Of a stretch of DNA of 64,000 nucleotides, positions 53,827-62,293 are shown piece after piece. The DNA is from Mucilaginibacter geliditolerans. GTDB lineage: Bacteria > Bacteroidota > Bacteroidia > Sphingobacteriales > Sphingobacteriaceae. A model generated the notes under the pieces. That model worked only from the letters and a program-made list of their open reading frames with translations. It searched no databases and was not told the origin of the DNA. The stretch covers positions 186,001-250,000 of the forward strand of contig NZ_JACHBY010000006.1 in the NCBI RefSeq assembly GCF_014200495.1, written 5' to 3'. The stretch's first letter is position 1. The number at the start of each line of letters is the position of its first letter. A program made the translations under genes and the position numbers.

Positions 53827-55110
53827 ATGAATTTTGTTGAAGAATTACGCTGGAGAGGCATGCTGCATGATATTATGCCCGGCACCGAAGAACTGTTAAA
53901 TAAAGGAATGGCATCAGGCTATATCGGGTTTGATCCAACAGCCGATTCACTACATGTGGGCCATCTTACCCAGATCATGACGCTGATCCACTTTCAGCGT
54001 GCAGGGCATAAGCCTTATGCTTTGGTGGGCGGAGCCACCGGTATGGTAGGCGATCCATCAGGCAAGTCGGCGGAGCGTAATTTACTATCGGAAGATGTAT
54101 TGCAACATAATCTTGAATCAGTTAAAAAACAGCTGGAGCAGTTTCTTGATTTTAATACAGGTGCCAACAGCGCCCAAATGGTGAATAACTACGATTGGTT
54201 TAAGAACTTTACCTTCCTTGATTTTATTCGTGATGTAGGTAAGCATATTACTGTAAACTACATGATGGCTAAGGATTCGGTAAAAAAACGCCTGGAAGGT
54301 GATACAGGTATGTCATTCACGGAGTTTACTTATCAATTGGTACAGGGGTACGACTTTTATTATTTGTGGAAGCATAACAACTGTATTTTACAAATGGGTG
54401 GCAGCGACCAGTGGGGCAATATTGTTACTGGTACCGAAATGATACGCCGTAAGGATGGTGGCGAAGCTTTTGCATTAACTACACAACTCATAAAAAAAGC
54501 TGATGGAACTAAATTCGGCAAGACTGAAAGTGGTGCTGTTTGGCTTGATCCGGCAAGAACATCTCCTTACCAGTTTTACCAGTTTTGGTTGAATACCAGC
54601 GATGCTGACGCTAAAAGCTATATCCGCATATTTACTTTATTTGAAAAAGATACTATTGAAGCCTTAGAAGCCGAGCATGATGCCGCGCCACACCAACGTG
54701 CGCTGCAAAAGGCATTGGCGAAGGATATTACCATACGTGTACACAACGAGGCTGAATATGAAAAAGCTATTAAGTCATCAGAGTTTTTATTCGGTAATAC
54801 AGGGATAGAGTTTTTAAATGAGTTGAATGATGCTGAGGTGATAGGTTTATTTGAAGGTGTGCCTAATTTCACTATTGCCAAAAGTGAATTAACGGAAGGT
54901 ATAAATGCAACTGAGCTATTAGCCGGAAAAACTGCCGTATTCGCATCAAAAGGCGAAGCTAAAAAGATGATACAGGGTGGTGGCGTTGCTATCAATAAAC
55001 AAAAAATAGGTACGGCAGATGATGTTTACCAGGCAGATGTATTAATCAATGGCAAATACCTGGTTGCCCAGAAAGGCAAGAAGAATTATTTTTTAATTAT
55101 TGCGGAATAA
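53827..55110 (+). CDS. tyrS: Tyrosine--tRNA ligase
   Basis: The 427-residue class I synthetase has HIGH-like HVGH at 43-46, the KMSKS-like loop KFGKTESG, and a C-terminal S4 RNA-binding domain ([20 protein letters not shown]). The first motif [17 protein letters not shown] is typical. It is full length. A two-gene toxin-antitoxin unit follows 37 nt later. Confidence 0.98.
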   Translation: MNFVEELRWRGMLHDIMPGTEELLNKGMASGYIGFDPTADSLHVGHLTQIMTLIHFQRAGHKPYALVGGATGMVGDPSGKSAERNLLSEDVLQHNLESVKKQLEQFLDFNTGANSAQMVNNYDWFKNFTFLDFIRDVGKHITVNYMMAKDSVKKRLEGDTGMSFTEFTYQLVQGYDFYYLWKHNNCILQMGGSDQWGNIVTGTEMIRRKDGGEAFALTTQLIKKADGTKFGKTESGAVWLDPARTSPYQFYQFWLNTSDADAKSYIRIFTLFEKDTIEALEAEHDAAPHQRALQKALAKDITIRVHNEAEYEKAIKSSEFLFGNTGIEFLNELNDAEVIGLFEGVPNFTIAKSELTEGINATELLAGKTAVFASKGEAKKMIQGGGVAINKQKIGTADDVYQADVLINGKYLVAQKGKKNYFLIIAE

Positions 55111-55147
55111 TTTGGAAAACCGACAAAAGGTATGTAAATTTGGATAA

Positions 55148-55645
55148 ATGTCTGATAGGAAAAAACATATTGAAAATTTTGTGGTTAGTGAACCAGAAGT
55201 AGCTTATGGTATTGCTGGTACTATATTCAGCACTACGATGGGAGAGGCTGCAAGAAACTTCGGCTTAATGTCCATGTCTGATCAGGACATGGTAACCTTA
55301 GCACGCCAGGGCTTGCCTAAGCGGATCATCTTATCCTTAGCGAGGAAAATATCCTTAACCATACAGGATTTAGCTGGCATTATGCATATCTCGGAGCGCA
55401 CATTACAACGTTATGATGATAATGAAGTTATCAAAACAGAGTATAGTGAAAAAGCCATTGAGCTTGCACGTCTGTATACTCGCGGTAATGAGGTTTTCGG
55501 CTCTATTGATAACTTTAAGATATGGATGAAGACGCCCAGCATTATTTTTAATGGTGAATCTCCTTTAGCTCTTTTAGATACCTCTGTTGGTTTTGATATG
55601 GTTTTTACCGAACTGGGCCGTATAGAGCATGGTATTTTTGCCTGA
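55148..55645 (+). CDS. Xre/ParS-type antitoxin (DUF2384 toxin-binding domain)
   Basis: The 165-residue protein has a central helix-turn-helix (LTIQDLAGIMHISERTLQRY) and a C-terminal DUF2384 domain (PLALLDTSVGFDMVFTELG). This is the antitoxin of Xre-RES/ParST/MbcTA-type systems. Its TGA stop shares one base with the RES gene start (TGATG), so the pair is translationally coupled. The N-terminal ~40 residues lack a recognised domain. Confidence 0.92.
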   Translation: MSDRKKHIENFVVSEPEVAYGIAGTIFSTTMGEAARNFGLMSMSDQDMVTLARQGLPKRIILSLARKISLTIQDLAGIMHISERTLQRYDDNEVIKTEYSEKAIELARLYTRGNEVFGSIDNFKIWMKTPSIIFNGESPLALLDTSVGFDMVFTELGRIEHGIFA

Positions 55646-56097
55646 TGATATTATTCCGCCTTACAAAAGAAGCTTATGCCGATGATTTGAGCGGAACAGG
55701 TGCCCGCTTGTATGGAGGCAGATGGAACAGTAAAGGTAAAGCGACTATTTACATGGCATCGTCACAGTCGTTGGCTTTGCTTGAGGTGCTGGTACATCTG
55801 CCGGCATTAATAGAACCCAAAAACTATTATTTGGTATCAATTGAAGTACCTGATATCAGCATTGTACAGGTAGTGGCTAAAGATCTGCCTGCTAACTGGA
55901 ATGCTATGCAGCCCCCAACGGTATTAAAAAAGATAGGTGACGAATTCCTGGCTGCCAACAAATACCTGTTATTAAAAGTACCATCGGCAATAGTACCTGC
56001 AGAATATAACTACCTGCTCAATATTCAGCACCCTGATATGAAGAAAGTGAAAGTGATCAGCAAGGAGCTGTTTAGCTTTGATAAGAGGCTTGTTTGA
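55645..56097 (+). CDS. RES-domain toxin (NAD+-targeting)
   Basis: The 150-residue protein has the RES fold that gives the family its name: a conserved Arg (GGRWNSKG, Arg26), Glu (LALLEVLVHL, Glu47) and Ser (KVPSAIVPAE, Ser114). Characterised members deplete NAD+ by phosphorolysis (MbcT) or ADP-ribosylate a target (ParT). It would be toxic when free and neutralised by the upstream antitoxin. It follows tyrS without an own visible terminator in between. Confidence 0.93.
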   Translation: MILFRLTKEAYADDLSGTGARLYGGRWNSKGKATIYMASSQSLALLEVLVHLPALIEPKNYYLVSIEVPDISIVQVVAKDLPANWNAMQPPTVLKKIGDEFLAANKYLLLKVPSAIVPAEYNYLLNIQHPDMKKVKVISKELFSFDKRLV

Positions 56098-56115
56098 TTG
56101 TCTAATCACCACCAC

Positions 56116-56222
56116 GTCATTGCGAGCGATAGCGCGGCAATCCCCGACTATGCAGATCGACCATGCTTATCAATTCGCCCTGTACAGTTTGGGGTTGCCA
56201 CGTCGTTCCTCCTCGCAATGAC
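56116..56222. repeat. Intergenic inverted repeat, GTCATTGCGAGG family (copy 3)
   Basis: The ends read GTCATTGCGAGCGATAGCGC and CGTTCCTCCTCGCAATGAC. The loop contains CCCCGACTATGCAGATCG, also seen in copy 1. The arms are less perfect than in copies 1 and 2. Confidence 0.85.
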
Positions 56223-56254
56223 GCGCGGATAGAAAACTAAGACGCCAATGCACC

Positions 56255-56300
56255 AATGAACCAGTGAACTAATGAACCAGTGAACTAATGAACCAGTGAC
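56255..56300. repeat. Tandem 16-bp direct repeat
   Basis: The unit AATGAACCAGTGAACT occurs at 56255-56270 and 56271-56286, and its first 14 bases again at 56287-56300 with one change at the end. It ends at the stop codon of the PH-SHOCT gene. Confidence 0.85.
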
Positions 56301-56962
56301 TACAAGTCGCTCAGTAATTCCAATTTCTTGGCGTTATACTCTTCCTGCGAGATAAGGCCGTTATCAAATAAGTTTCTCAATTTTTTTAGTTTTTCAGTTA
56401 GCTCATCGGGTTTTGGTGTTGCTGCAACGGGCTCTTCGTGTACTATAGACGCTGGTGCCGGAGCAGCTACGGGTGCTTGTTGCGCCACAGGCTGATAGGC
56501 GGCCACCGCAGGTGTTTCAAACTGTACCGCGCCTGATTCTGCACGTTTTTCTTCCAGATCGCGCAGGCGGCGGGCTTCACGCTCTGATTCCTTACGATCC
56601 TGTGCGTATTGGTATAATTTGCGGGCCTGTACCTTTGGCAGGTAATCAACACCCATTTCGGCACCGTTTGTGGTTTTTACGCTGAAAATAGCGCCTATGA
56701 TCTCTTCTTTAGTATATACATCAACTATATCCTTCCAAACAAAATCAACAAATTTTATGGATAGGCCCAGGTTTGCAGGCGTAAAAAACAGTATGCGTTT
56801 GTTGGTAAGCGCTATACAATCAGGCAATAAATTTACCAGTGGTTTTTTTTGAACTGCTATGTATAATACCTCTTCGCCGGTAGTAAGCAGGTCTGTTAAA
56901 CGAAGATAAACCTTTTCAACTGCTTTCGGGTCCTGCTCGTCTTTCAAAAAATTCTCGATCAT
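56300..56962 (-). CDS. PH-domain and SHOCT protein
   Basis: The protein of about 220 residues has an N-terminal bacterial PH-like domain (KPLVNLLPDCIALTNKRILF), a Lys/Glu-rich coiled stretch, a Pro/Ala-rich linker (~145-185) and a C-terminal SHOCT motif (KLRNLFDNGLISQEEYNAKK). SHOCT is a short C-terminal module often found in membrane-linked proteins and is probably an oligomerisation element. ATG 56962 is preferred over TTG 56986, because that TTG lies inside the TATTTTTG promoter box. Confidence 0.83.
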   Translation of the reverse strand: MIENFLKDEQDPKAVEKVYLRLTDLLTTGEEVLYIAVQKKPLVNLLPDCIALTNKRILFFTPANLGLSIKFVDFVWKDIVDVYTKEEIIGAIFSVKTTNGAEMGVDYLPKVQARKLYQYAQDRKESEREARRLRDLEEKRAESGAVQFETPAVAAYQPVAQQAPVAAPAPASIVHEEPVAATPKPDELTEKLKKLRNLFDNGLISQEEYNAKKLELLSDL

Positions 56963-56983
56963 AGTATTGCTGTTATTATCCTG

Positions 56984-56991
56984 CAAAAATA
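56984..56991 (-). promoter_or_regulatory. -7 promoter box of the PH-SHOCT gene
   Basis: On the minus strand TATTTTTG matches TAnnTTTG, 21 nt before ATG 56962. A TTG start within the box is therefore ruled out for this gene. Confidence 0.5.
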
Positions 56992-57020
56992 AGAATATTA
57001 TGTTATTTACAGGTTAAGTT

Positions 57021-58004
57021 TTACGCGATCAGTAAATTACAGCCGCGGATATCGGCATTATCAAACCGCCCCAATACCTCAAACGAGCCATCGGCATACA
57101 CTTTACCCAGGTCCTGGGTGGCCAGGAATGAGCAAGAGTTGATATTCGCCAGGTCGATGATATTGATACCGCCTGCTTTATCATCCTTAATCAAAGTAAC
57201 CGGATCGTTTGTATCGCGGGTAATAATGCGCATCCAGGGCGGGCAATTGAATATACCGCTACCTTTGGAGTAGGCCTGTGATAAAAGTTCTGTCATTCCA
57301 TATTCGGAATGTATAACATTAACCCCGAAACCTTTACAAAGCTGCTCATGCAGTTCTTCGCGGATCATTTCCTTGCGTTTGCCCTTCATGCCGCCGGTTT
57401 CCATTACGATCAGCTCGGGGAAATCTATTTGGTATTGCTCAACAAAATCAAGCAGGGCAAAGGTTACACCAATTAATAAGGTGGGTTTTTTATTTTGTTG
57501 CTGTTTTTTAAGTTGATGATACAGCTCGTCATGGTTATACAAAAAGAAACCGCTATCGGGGTTATTTGATTGTTTGATCAGGTCCTCGGCCATATAAATG
57601 AGCGATGAGCCATCGCGCTCCAAGTAGGAGGGTAGCAGGGCCAGTATGGTATAGTTTTTAATGTCGCCATAAAAAAGCTCAAACGCCTTGCGAAAACTGG
57701 CTTCATACCAGCTTACATCAGTAACCGGGTGACGGCTGGTAATCATGCCCGTAGTACCCGAACTGGTGAATGTAACCTGTATCGCATCATTATTGCTTAC
57801 TACAGTATGCGATTTAAAGAACTCAATAGGCAGAAAAGGAATATCATCAACGTGCTGAACGCCCTTAACATCAATCCTCATCCCCTCAATAAACTCCCGG
57901 TAAACAGTACATGTTGTAGCCTGATGCCTGAACACCTGCAAGGCAATACTGCTAAACTGCTCATCACTGTTAATAGAAAATACCTGCTCTTTAGTCAAAT
58001 TCAT
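57021..58004 (-). CDS. LuxE-like acyl-protein synthetase
   Basis: The protein of about 327 residues belongs to the adenylate-forming LuxE group. The stretch FLPIEFFKSHTV and the phosphate-binding loop QVTFTSSGTTGMITSRH are characteristic, and the motif SEYGMTELLSQAYS follows. LuxE activates fatty acids for reductases in light production, but here no luciferase or reductase gene is adjacent, so it probably activates an acyl group for a surface or lipid pathway. ATG 58004 is preferred over TTG 58013 because that TTG lies in a -7 box. Confidence 0.82.
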   Translation of the reverse strand: MNLTKEQVFSINSDEQFSSIALQVFRHQATTCTVYREFIEGMRIDVKGVQHVDDIPFLPIEFFKSHTVVSNNDAIQVTFTSSGTTGMITSRHPVTDVSWYEASFRKAFELFYGDIKNYTILALLPSYLERDGSSLIYMAEDLIKQSNNPDSGFFLYNHDELYHQLKKQQQNKKPTLLIGVTFALLDFVEQYQIDFPELIVMETGGMKGKRKEMIREELHEQLCKGFGVNVIHSEYGMTELLSQAYSKGSGIFNCPPWMRIITRDTNDPVTLIKDDKAGGINIIDLANINSCSFLATQDLGKVYADGSFEVLGRFDNADIRGCNLLIA

Positions 58005-58010
58005 TATCGG

Positions 58011-58018
58011 CAAAGATA
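58011..58018 (-). promoter_or_regulatory. -7 promoter box of the LuxE-like gene
   Basis: On the minus strand TATCTTTG matches TAnnTTTG and ends 6 nt before ATG 58004. The transcript could therefore be leaderless or nearly so. The bases around it equal those in front of pheT. Confidence 0.6.
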
Positions 58019-58024
58019 GGGAAG

Positions 58025-58122
58025 AGAGTCAAGAATTAAGAGTCGGGAATCAAGAAGCTTCAAACCACGAACCCCGAACCAAATATCCTGACTCTTGGTT
58101 CTTAATTCCTGACTCTTTTTTT
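58025..58122. repeat. Inverted repeat of AGAGTC words, between divergent LuxE-like and SYLF genes
   Basis: AGAGTCAAGAATTAAGAGTC (58025) pairs imperfectly with GACTCTTGGTTCTTAATTCC plus TGACTCT (58090-58116); a T run follows on the plus strand. It separates the divergent genes and resembles the 12729 element in having short repeated words. Confidence 0.75.
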
Positions 58123-58190
58123 ACAAACAATTGCCTGCCATTCAGGGTTGTACAATTACATCTATTAAACAAAAATTAATTATCACAGTC

Positions 58191-58862
58191 ATGAAAACAT
58201 TAAAAATTTTAGGAATCCCACTGTTGCTGAGTTTATTCATTGTATTCGCGTCAGCAACTGATGTTAGTAAAGAAACGGAAAGGGTAAATAAAGCAACAGA
58301 CGTATTAAAAACCTTTCGCGGTATGAAAGAGAGCATCCCGCATGATCTGATCGCTAAATACAATGGTATTGTCATTATCCCCGGCCTGATAAACGCCAGT
58401 TTTGGTATCGGCGGTAAACGTGGTAAGGGCATTGCCATAGTGCGTTTGCCAAACGGCAAATGGAGCGATCCGGTATTTATCACGCTAACCGGTGGCAGTG
58501 TAGGTTTCCAGGCAGGTGTGCAATCTATCGACCTGGTATTGGTATTTCGCCACAGCGGTGCGCTTACCAAGGTTAAAAATGGCGATTTTACCATTGGTGG
58601 TGATGTATCAGCAGCAGCCGGTCCGGTTGGTCGCAGTACCTCAGCTAATACAGACTATAAACTGGAGGCCGAAGTTTATTCCTACTCACGTAGTCGCGGT
58701 TTGTTTGCCGGTATAAGTATTAATGGCTCAAACCTGAGTATTGATAAAAGCGCCGATGCCAATTTTTATGGCCCAGCCTTTACCTCACAGGATCTGTTTG
58801 CTTATGGCAAAAGCAAAAATGAAAGCATAGTTGCATTAAAAACCACGCTGGCTGGTATGTAA
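58191..58862 (+). CDS. SYLF-domain lipid-binding protein (Ysc84-like)
   Basis: The protein of about 223 residues has a signal peptide (MKTLKILGIPLLLSLFIVFA) and the SYLF domain (KYNGIVIIPGLINASFGIGG, RLPNGKWSDPVFITLTGGSV and VGFQAGVQSIDLVLVF). SYLF proteins bind phosphoinositides in eukaryotes; bacterial roles are unknown. ATG 58191 starts the signal peptide; an upstream ATG at 58131 would add 20 residues without support. Confidence 0.88.
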   Translation: MKTLKILGIPLLLSLFIVFASATDVSKETERVNKATDVLKTFRGMKESIPHDLIAKYNGIVIIPGLINASFGIGGKRGKGIAIVRLPNGKWSDPVFITLTGGSVGFQAGVQSIDLVLVFRHSGALTKVKNGDFTIGGDVSAAAGPVGRSTSANTDYKLEAEVYSYSRSRGLFAGISINGSNLSIDKSADANFYGPAFTSQDLFAYGKSKNESIVALKTTLAGM

Positions 58863-58887
58863 GCATAAATTTCAGATTTAAAAATAT

Positions 58888-58920
58888 AAATGCCCGGTTG
58901 TTTGCAGCCGGGCATTTATT
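58888..58920 (+). terminator. Terminator after the SYLF gene
   Basis: A 10-bp perfect stem AAATGCCCGG/CCGGGCATTT is followed by a short T-rich stretch. Confidence 0.8.
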
Positions 58921-58986
58921 GTTGGTGCTCTCTGTACGTCATTACGAGGAATTGACTTGATAGAAATCAAATATTATCAAAAACAA

Positions 58987-59010
58987 AAGAAGCTGCAATT
59001 GCAGCTTCTT
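58987..59010 (-). terminator. Perfect 24-bp palindrome, terminator of the UspA gene
   Basis: The bases form a perfect palindrome (half-site AAGAAGCTGCAA) with a T-rich run after it on the minus strand. It lies 37 nt past the UspA stop. A stem with no loop is unusual for a terminator, but the T tract supports the reading. Confidence 0.7.
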
Positions 59011-59046
59011 AATATGACAGGTTAAGTTTATAGTATCTTCTGGTAA

Positions 59047-59868
59047 CTACTCGTGCAATACCAATATCGCTTTTACCGATTTATTCATCACCTGGTTTAC
59101 GGTACTGCGGTTAAACAGGCGGTAAACAATGTTGTGGTGGTGTTTTACCAGGCAAAGAATATCTGTATTGTTCTTCTCCACAAACTCCATTATACCATTC
59201 AACGGCCTGCTGTTATTGAGGTAATTAAACTCCAGTTCGGTGTTTTTTATCAATGACCTAAGCCTGCTTTCTTCAGCTTCAATACGTTTAATGTCGGCCT
59301 TTTCAGCAACATACAGCACCTGCATTTTTTCAGAACCAAAAGCGCTCACCATTTCATTCAGCGCGTTTACATCATGTGCCGATAACCTGGTTTCGTAATC
59401 AGTAGCAAGGGTAATGATTGGCTCACTGGCGAACTTGCTTTCCAGCGGAATGATCAGTGTAGGAATTTTAACTACAGAAACCACTGCACTTACGTTGCTA
59501 CCAACAATACCTGTAATACCGGTAGCACCGGTGATACCCATAACCAATATTTCTACATGGTGCTCATCAATATATTTACTTATAACGCTTTTCAGGAATC
59601 CTACGCCGCAAACCGTGTTTACCTCAATATCCTTGTATTTGTCGTTGTCGGTATATTTCGCGGCCCATTCTTTAAGGGCTTGTCTTTTATTATTGTAGTA
59701 ATCGTCAATAAAAATAGCAGCGTAGGTATTGTTATTAACCCCTTCTGTTGGGCCTATGGCATGTATTACGGATACTTCCATCTCTAATACTTTAGCTAAA
59801 CCCAGGGCATACTCCATGGCATTACCCGCGGCATTCGAAAAATCACTTGCAACCAATATTTGTTTCAT
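59047..59868 (-). CDS. Tandem universal stress protein UspA
   Basis: The 273-residue protein has two Usp domains. The first (1-~145) starts QILVASDFSNAAGNAMEYAL and ends with the ATP-binding motif GITGATGITGIVGSNVSAV. The second (~150-273) starts IITLATDYETRLSAHDVNAL but its ATP motif is not clear. Tandem Usp proteins respond to stress or redox state. It lies between the SYLF and PiT genes on the minus strand. Confidence 0.9.
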   Translation of the reverse strand: MKQILVASDFSNAAGNAMEYALGLAKVLEMEVSVIHAIGPTEGVNNNTYAAIFIDDYYNNKRQALKEWAAKYTDNDKYKDIEVNTVCGVGFLKSVISKYIDEHHVEILVMGITGATGITGIVGSNVSAVVSVVKIPTLIIPLESKFASEPIITLATDYETRLSAHDVNALNEMVSAFGSEKMQVLYVAEKADIKRIEAEESRLRSLIKNTELEFNYLNNSRPLNGIMEFVEKNNTDILCLVKHHHNIVYRLFNRSTVNQVMNKSVKAILVLHE

Positions 59869-59907
59869 TGTGTAAATAGATTTAATGTGAAATTTGCTGA
59901 TTAACTG

Positions 59908-61323
59908 TTAAATAAATAAGTGGAAGAACATAAATAATAAAAGTGCTAAAATTATAGCTACCGGCAAAGTTAATATCCACGCTAAAGCTATATTTTTCAA
60001 TGTTTTGCTATTCAGGTTTCCTTTACCGCCCGATGCCATCATGGAACCAGCAATACCGCTCGAAAGTACGTGTGTGGTACTCACCGGCAAACCAAAACTT
60101 GAGCTTAAGCCTATAGTTGCAGCGGCTACCAGTTCAGACGATGCGCCTTGAGCGTAATTTAAATGCTCGTTACCTATTTTTTCGCCTATGGTTACTACAA
60201 TACGTTTCCAGCCTACCATGGTGCCAATACCTAATGAAATGGATATGGTGGCGATAACCCATATCGGTGCAAAATCGGTAATACCGGTGATCTGTTTAGA
60301 GGCTTCGGTGATGGTTGCCCTGTCCTTATCAACCAGTTTTATATCTTTTGAACTTAATATAGCTGTAACACCTTTACTAACAGCCTTAATTTCCTTGCGG
60401 AATTTGTAGGTTTTAACAGTATCAACCTTATCGGCCAGCTGTGTTTTGGCTTTTTCAATAGCTGAATCTGTAGTTAATATCAAAGCTTGTGATGTTCCGG
60501 TTGCTGTTGTTCTGCTTAGCACCTGCTCGGTGTTGTTGAGTGATAATAATATTTTATCATTCGGTATAGCATGGTTAACCGCGAATTTTGCAGGTACAAA
60601 TGCGATCAGGATCAGCATTAGCAAGCCTACACCTTTTTGTCCGTCGTTACTGCCATGGAAAAAGCTTACCAGCGTACAAGTAGTGATCAGCAATAAGCGG
60701 ATCACTATCGGCGGCGTATCATTTTCTCCTTTCGGGATATGGAATAATGCCTTCCATTTTATAACGTGGATCAGCAGGTACATTAAGCCTGCAGCGGCAC
60801 CAAAACCGATAAGGGGTGATAAAATTAACGATAAACCTATCTCTTTTGCCTTATCCCAGTTTACACCTGCACCACCATAATACCAGGTAAATGCGATGCT
60901 GGCGCCTATCATTGCGCCAATTAATGTGTGGGAGCTTGAGCATGGAATACCCAGGTACCAGGTACCTAAATTCCAGACAATAGAAGCAATTAACACTGCC
61001 AGTACCATACAGGCACCTACGCTAACGGGCAGTTTCATCAGCTCATCAAGCGGTAATAGCTTAAGTATACCCATAGCCACTGCTACACCGCCCAGGAACA
61101 CCCCCAGGAAGTTAAATGTGCCCGACCACGGAATAGCATAAACCGGTTTTAATGCTTTAGTGTAGATAACCGTTGCCACAGCGTTAGCGGTATCATGAAA
61201 ACCGTTAACAAACTCAAAGCCTACTACTGCCAGTAAACAGATTGCGAAAACAATAAGCAGCGAAGTACTTAAATTGACGTCACCAATGAGAGGTAAAGTA
61301 ATTGCATTTAATACATGGAGCAT
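59908..61323 (-). CDS. PiT-family inorganic phosphate transporter
   Basis: The 471-residue protein has the PHO4 repeats: VNGFHDTANAVATVIYTKAL near the N-terminus and a second copy ending GLPVSTTHVLSSGIAGSM. FFHGSNDGQKGVGL in the middle is another conserved stretch. A non-membrane insert with helical character (residues ~255-340) separates the halves. It imports phosphate (often as a metal-phosphate complex) with H+ or Na+. It is 40 nt upstream of UspA on the same strand. Confidence 0.93.
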   Translation of the reverse strand: MLHVLNAITLPLIGDVNLSTSLLIVFAICLLAVVGFEFVNGFHDTANAVATVIYTKALKPVYAIPWSGTFNFLGVFLGGVAVAMGILKLLPLDELMKLPVSVGACMVLAVLIASIVWNLGTWYLGIPCSSSHTLIGAMIGASIAFTWYYGGAGVNWDKAKEIGLSLILSPLIGFGAAAGLMYLLIHVIKWKALFHIPKGENDTPPIVIRLLLITTCTLVSFFHGSNDGQKGVGLLMLILIAFVPAKFAVNHAIPNDKILLSLNNTEQVLSRTTATGTSQALILTTDSAIEKAKTQLADKVDTVKTYKFRKEIKAVSKGVTAILSSKDIKLVDKDRATITEASKQITGITDFAPIWVIATISISLGIGTMVGWKRIVVTIGEKIGNEHLNYAQGASSELVAAATIGLSSSFGLPVSTTHVLSSGIAGSMMASGGKGNLNSKTLKNIALAWILTLPVAIILALLLFMFFHLFI

Positions 61324-61599
61324 AATTTTCTAGTTTTTTTAGGGGAGTAATGGTGATACTTTTGATTGATTAATCAAAGAAATAGATATGTCGTGTACTT
61401 TGCGAATATTGCAGATTATCAAATTGTTATGTTATCCTTTTTGGAATGTTAGGAGATTGTGAATGATTGAATATTTTCCCCGCGTCATTGAGGTACGAAG
61501 ATAACCGACCAGAGGGAGCTCATTAATGCCATTGAAAAACAAATCACAGGATTAATAATCCCCGATTTGCAGATCCGTTTGTACGCACGTTGACTTGTC

Positions 61600-61815
61600 T
61601 TATGTAGCCGCTCATTGCCGCGGGGGCTACTACTTTTGTCTTGATACAAAAGGTAGCAAAAAATCAAGACAACAAGGATGCTTCCCACGCTCCCTGCCGG
61701 TTCTTCACGCTTTTTTCGCTGTTCGGTACTTCGTACCTTACATCATACAAAAAGCTAAACCGTCATTCCCGCCTCTACGCTGGCCCGTCCCCTTGTTGTC
61801 AGGGCCTGCGCTTTT
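61600..61815 (+). repeat. Element related to the 235-bp repeat (third, divergent copy)
   Basis: Around 61631 the text CTTTTGTCTTGATACAAAAG and then AAAAAATCAAG equals the start of the 49517 copy. The following bases diverge (AACAAGGATGCTTCCCACGC onward). It abuts the inverted copy at 61821, so the two face each other. Confidence 0.65.
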
Positions 61816-61820
61816 TTCTT

Positions 61821-62055
61821 TTCTTTCTTCCTCGTCAGTAGAACAGCTTCGGGCGAAAGCAGGCAAAACAATGGTGGCCTTGTGTGGTGGCAGGGCATAG
61901 CAGATTTTTACAGAAGGGCAAAAGCCAAAGTGCGTAGCGACAGCAGGGTAAAAATATAGCAGCCCTGGTTTTGCCTGATTTGCAGGGCAGGCCCGTGCGG
62001 CAAAGAAGCATTTCTAATGACTTGCCTTTTTGTTTCTTTTGTGGCGAAGACAAAA
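61821..62055 (-). repeat. ~235-bp dispersed repeat, copy 2 (inverted)
   Basis: Read on the minus strand it matches the 49517-49753 copy over its whole length (CTGCAAATCAGGCAAAACCA, CTGCTATATTTTTACCCTGC, GAAGCTGTTCTACTGACG) with roughly one difference in ten bases and a 3-nt indel. It lies within the split inverted repeat. Confidence 0.9.
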
Positions 62056-62293
62056 TTGCGATAGCAATCATGAGCACCTATATAAAAACAAACAACTACG
62101 AATAACTAATAGGCCTTAGCGGCTATGAGCGATACCAAGCGACTCAATAGACAAGCAACCTGCTCTGTACAGCCTATAGATTGCTTCGTTCCTCAGCAAT
62201 GACGCGGGGAAAGATTACAGCAAACACTTAGCTCTTAACTCTTTCCTCAATCAAATACTTTCCTTATACTTGTTTATACAAAAACCAGTCGTA

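Larger units (their letters stand above)
61475..62212. repeat. Split inverted repeat, GTCATTGCGAGG family (copy 4), arms separated by an inserted block
   Basis: The left arm (61475-61500: TTTCCCCGCGTCATTGAGGT, then ACGAAG) and right arm (62184-62212, CTTCGTTCCTCAGCAATGAC then GCGGGGAAA) are complementary apart from a 3-nt indel and one mismatch. In other copies the arms are 19 to ~55 nt apart; here about 680 nt separate them. The 970-nt gap 61324-62293 has no gene other than this composite. Confidence 0.8.

Noticed and set aside
57021..58004. A light-production (lux) locus because of the LuxE-like gene.
   Set aside because: No luciferase, reductase or transferase genes are near, and LuxE-like proteins occur in non-luminous Bacteroidota.
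61835..62077. An 80-codon minus-strand frame that resembles a frame at 49524-49715.
   Set aside because: The similarity comes from a shared repeat element; differences between the two are mostly amino-acid-changing.
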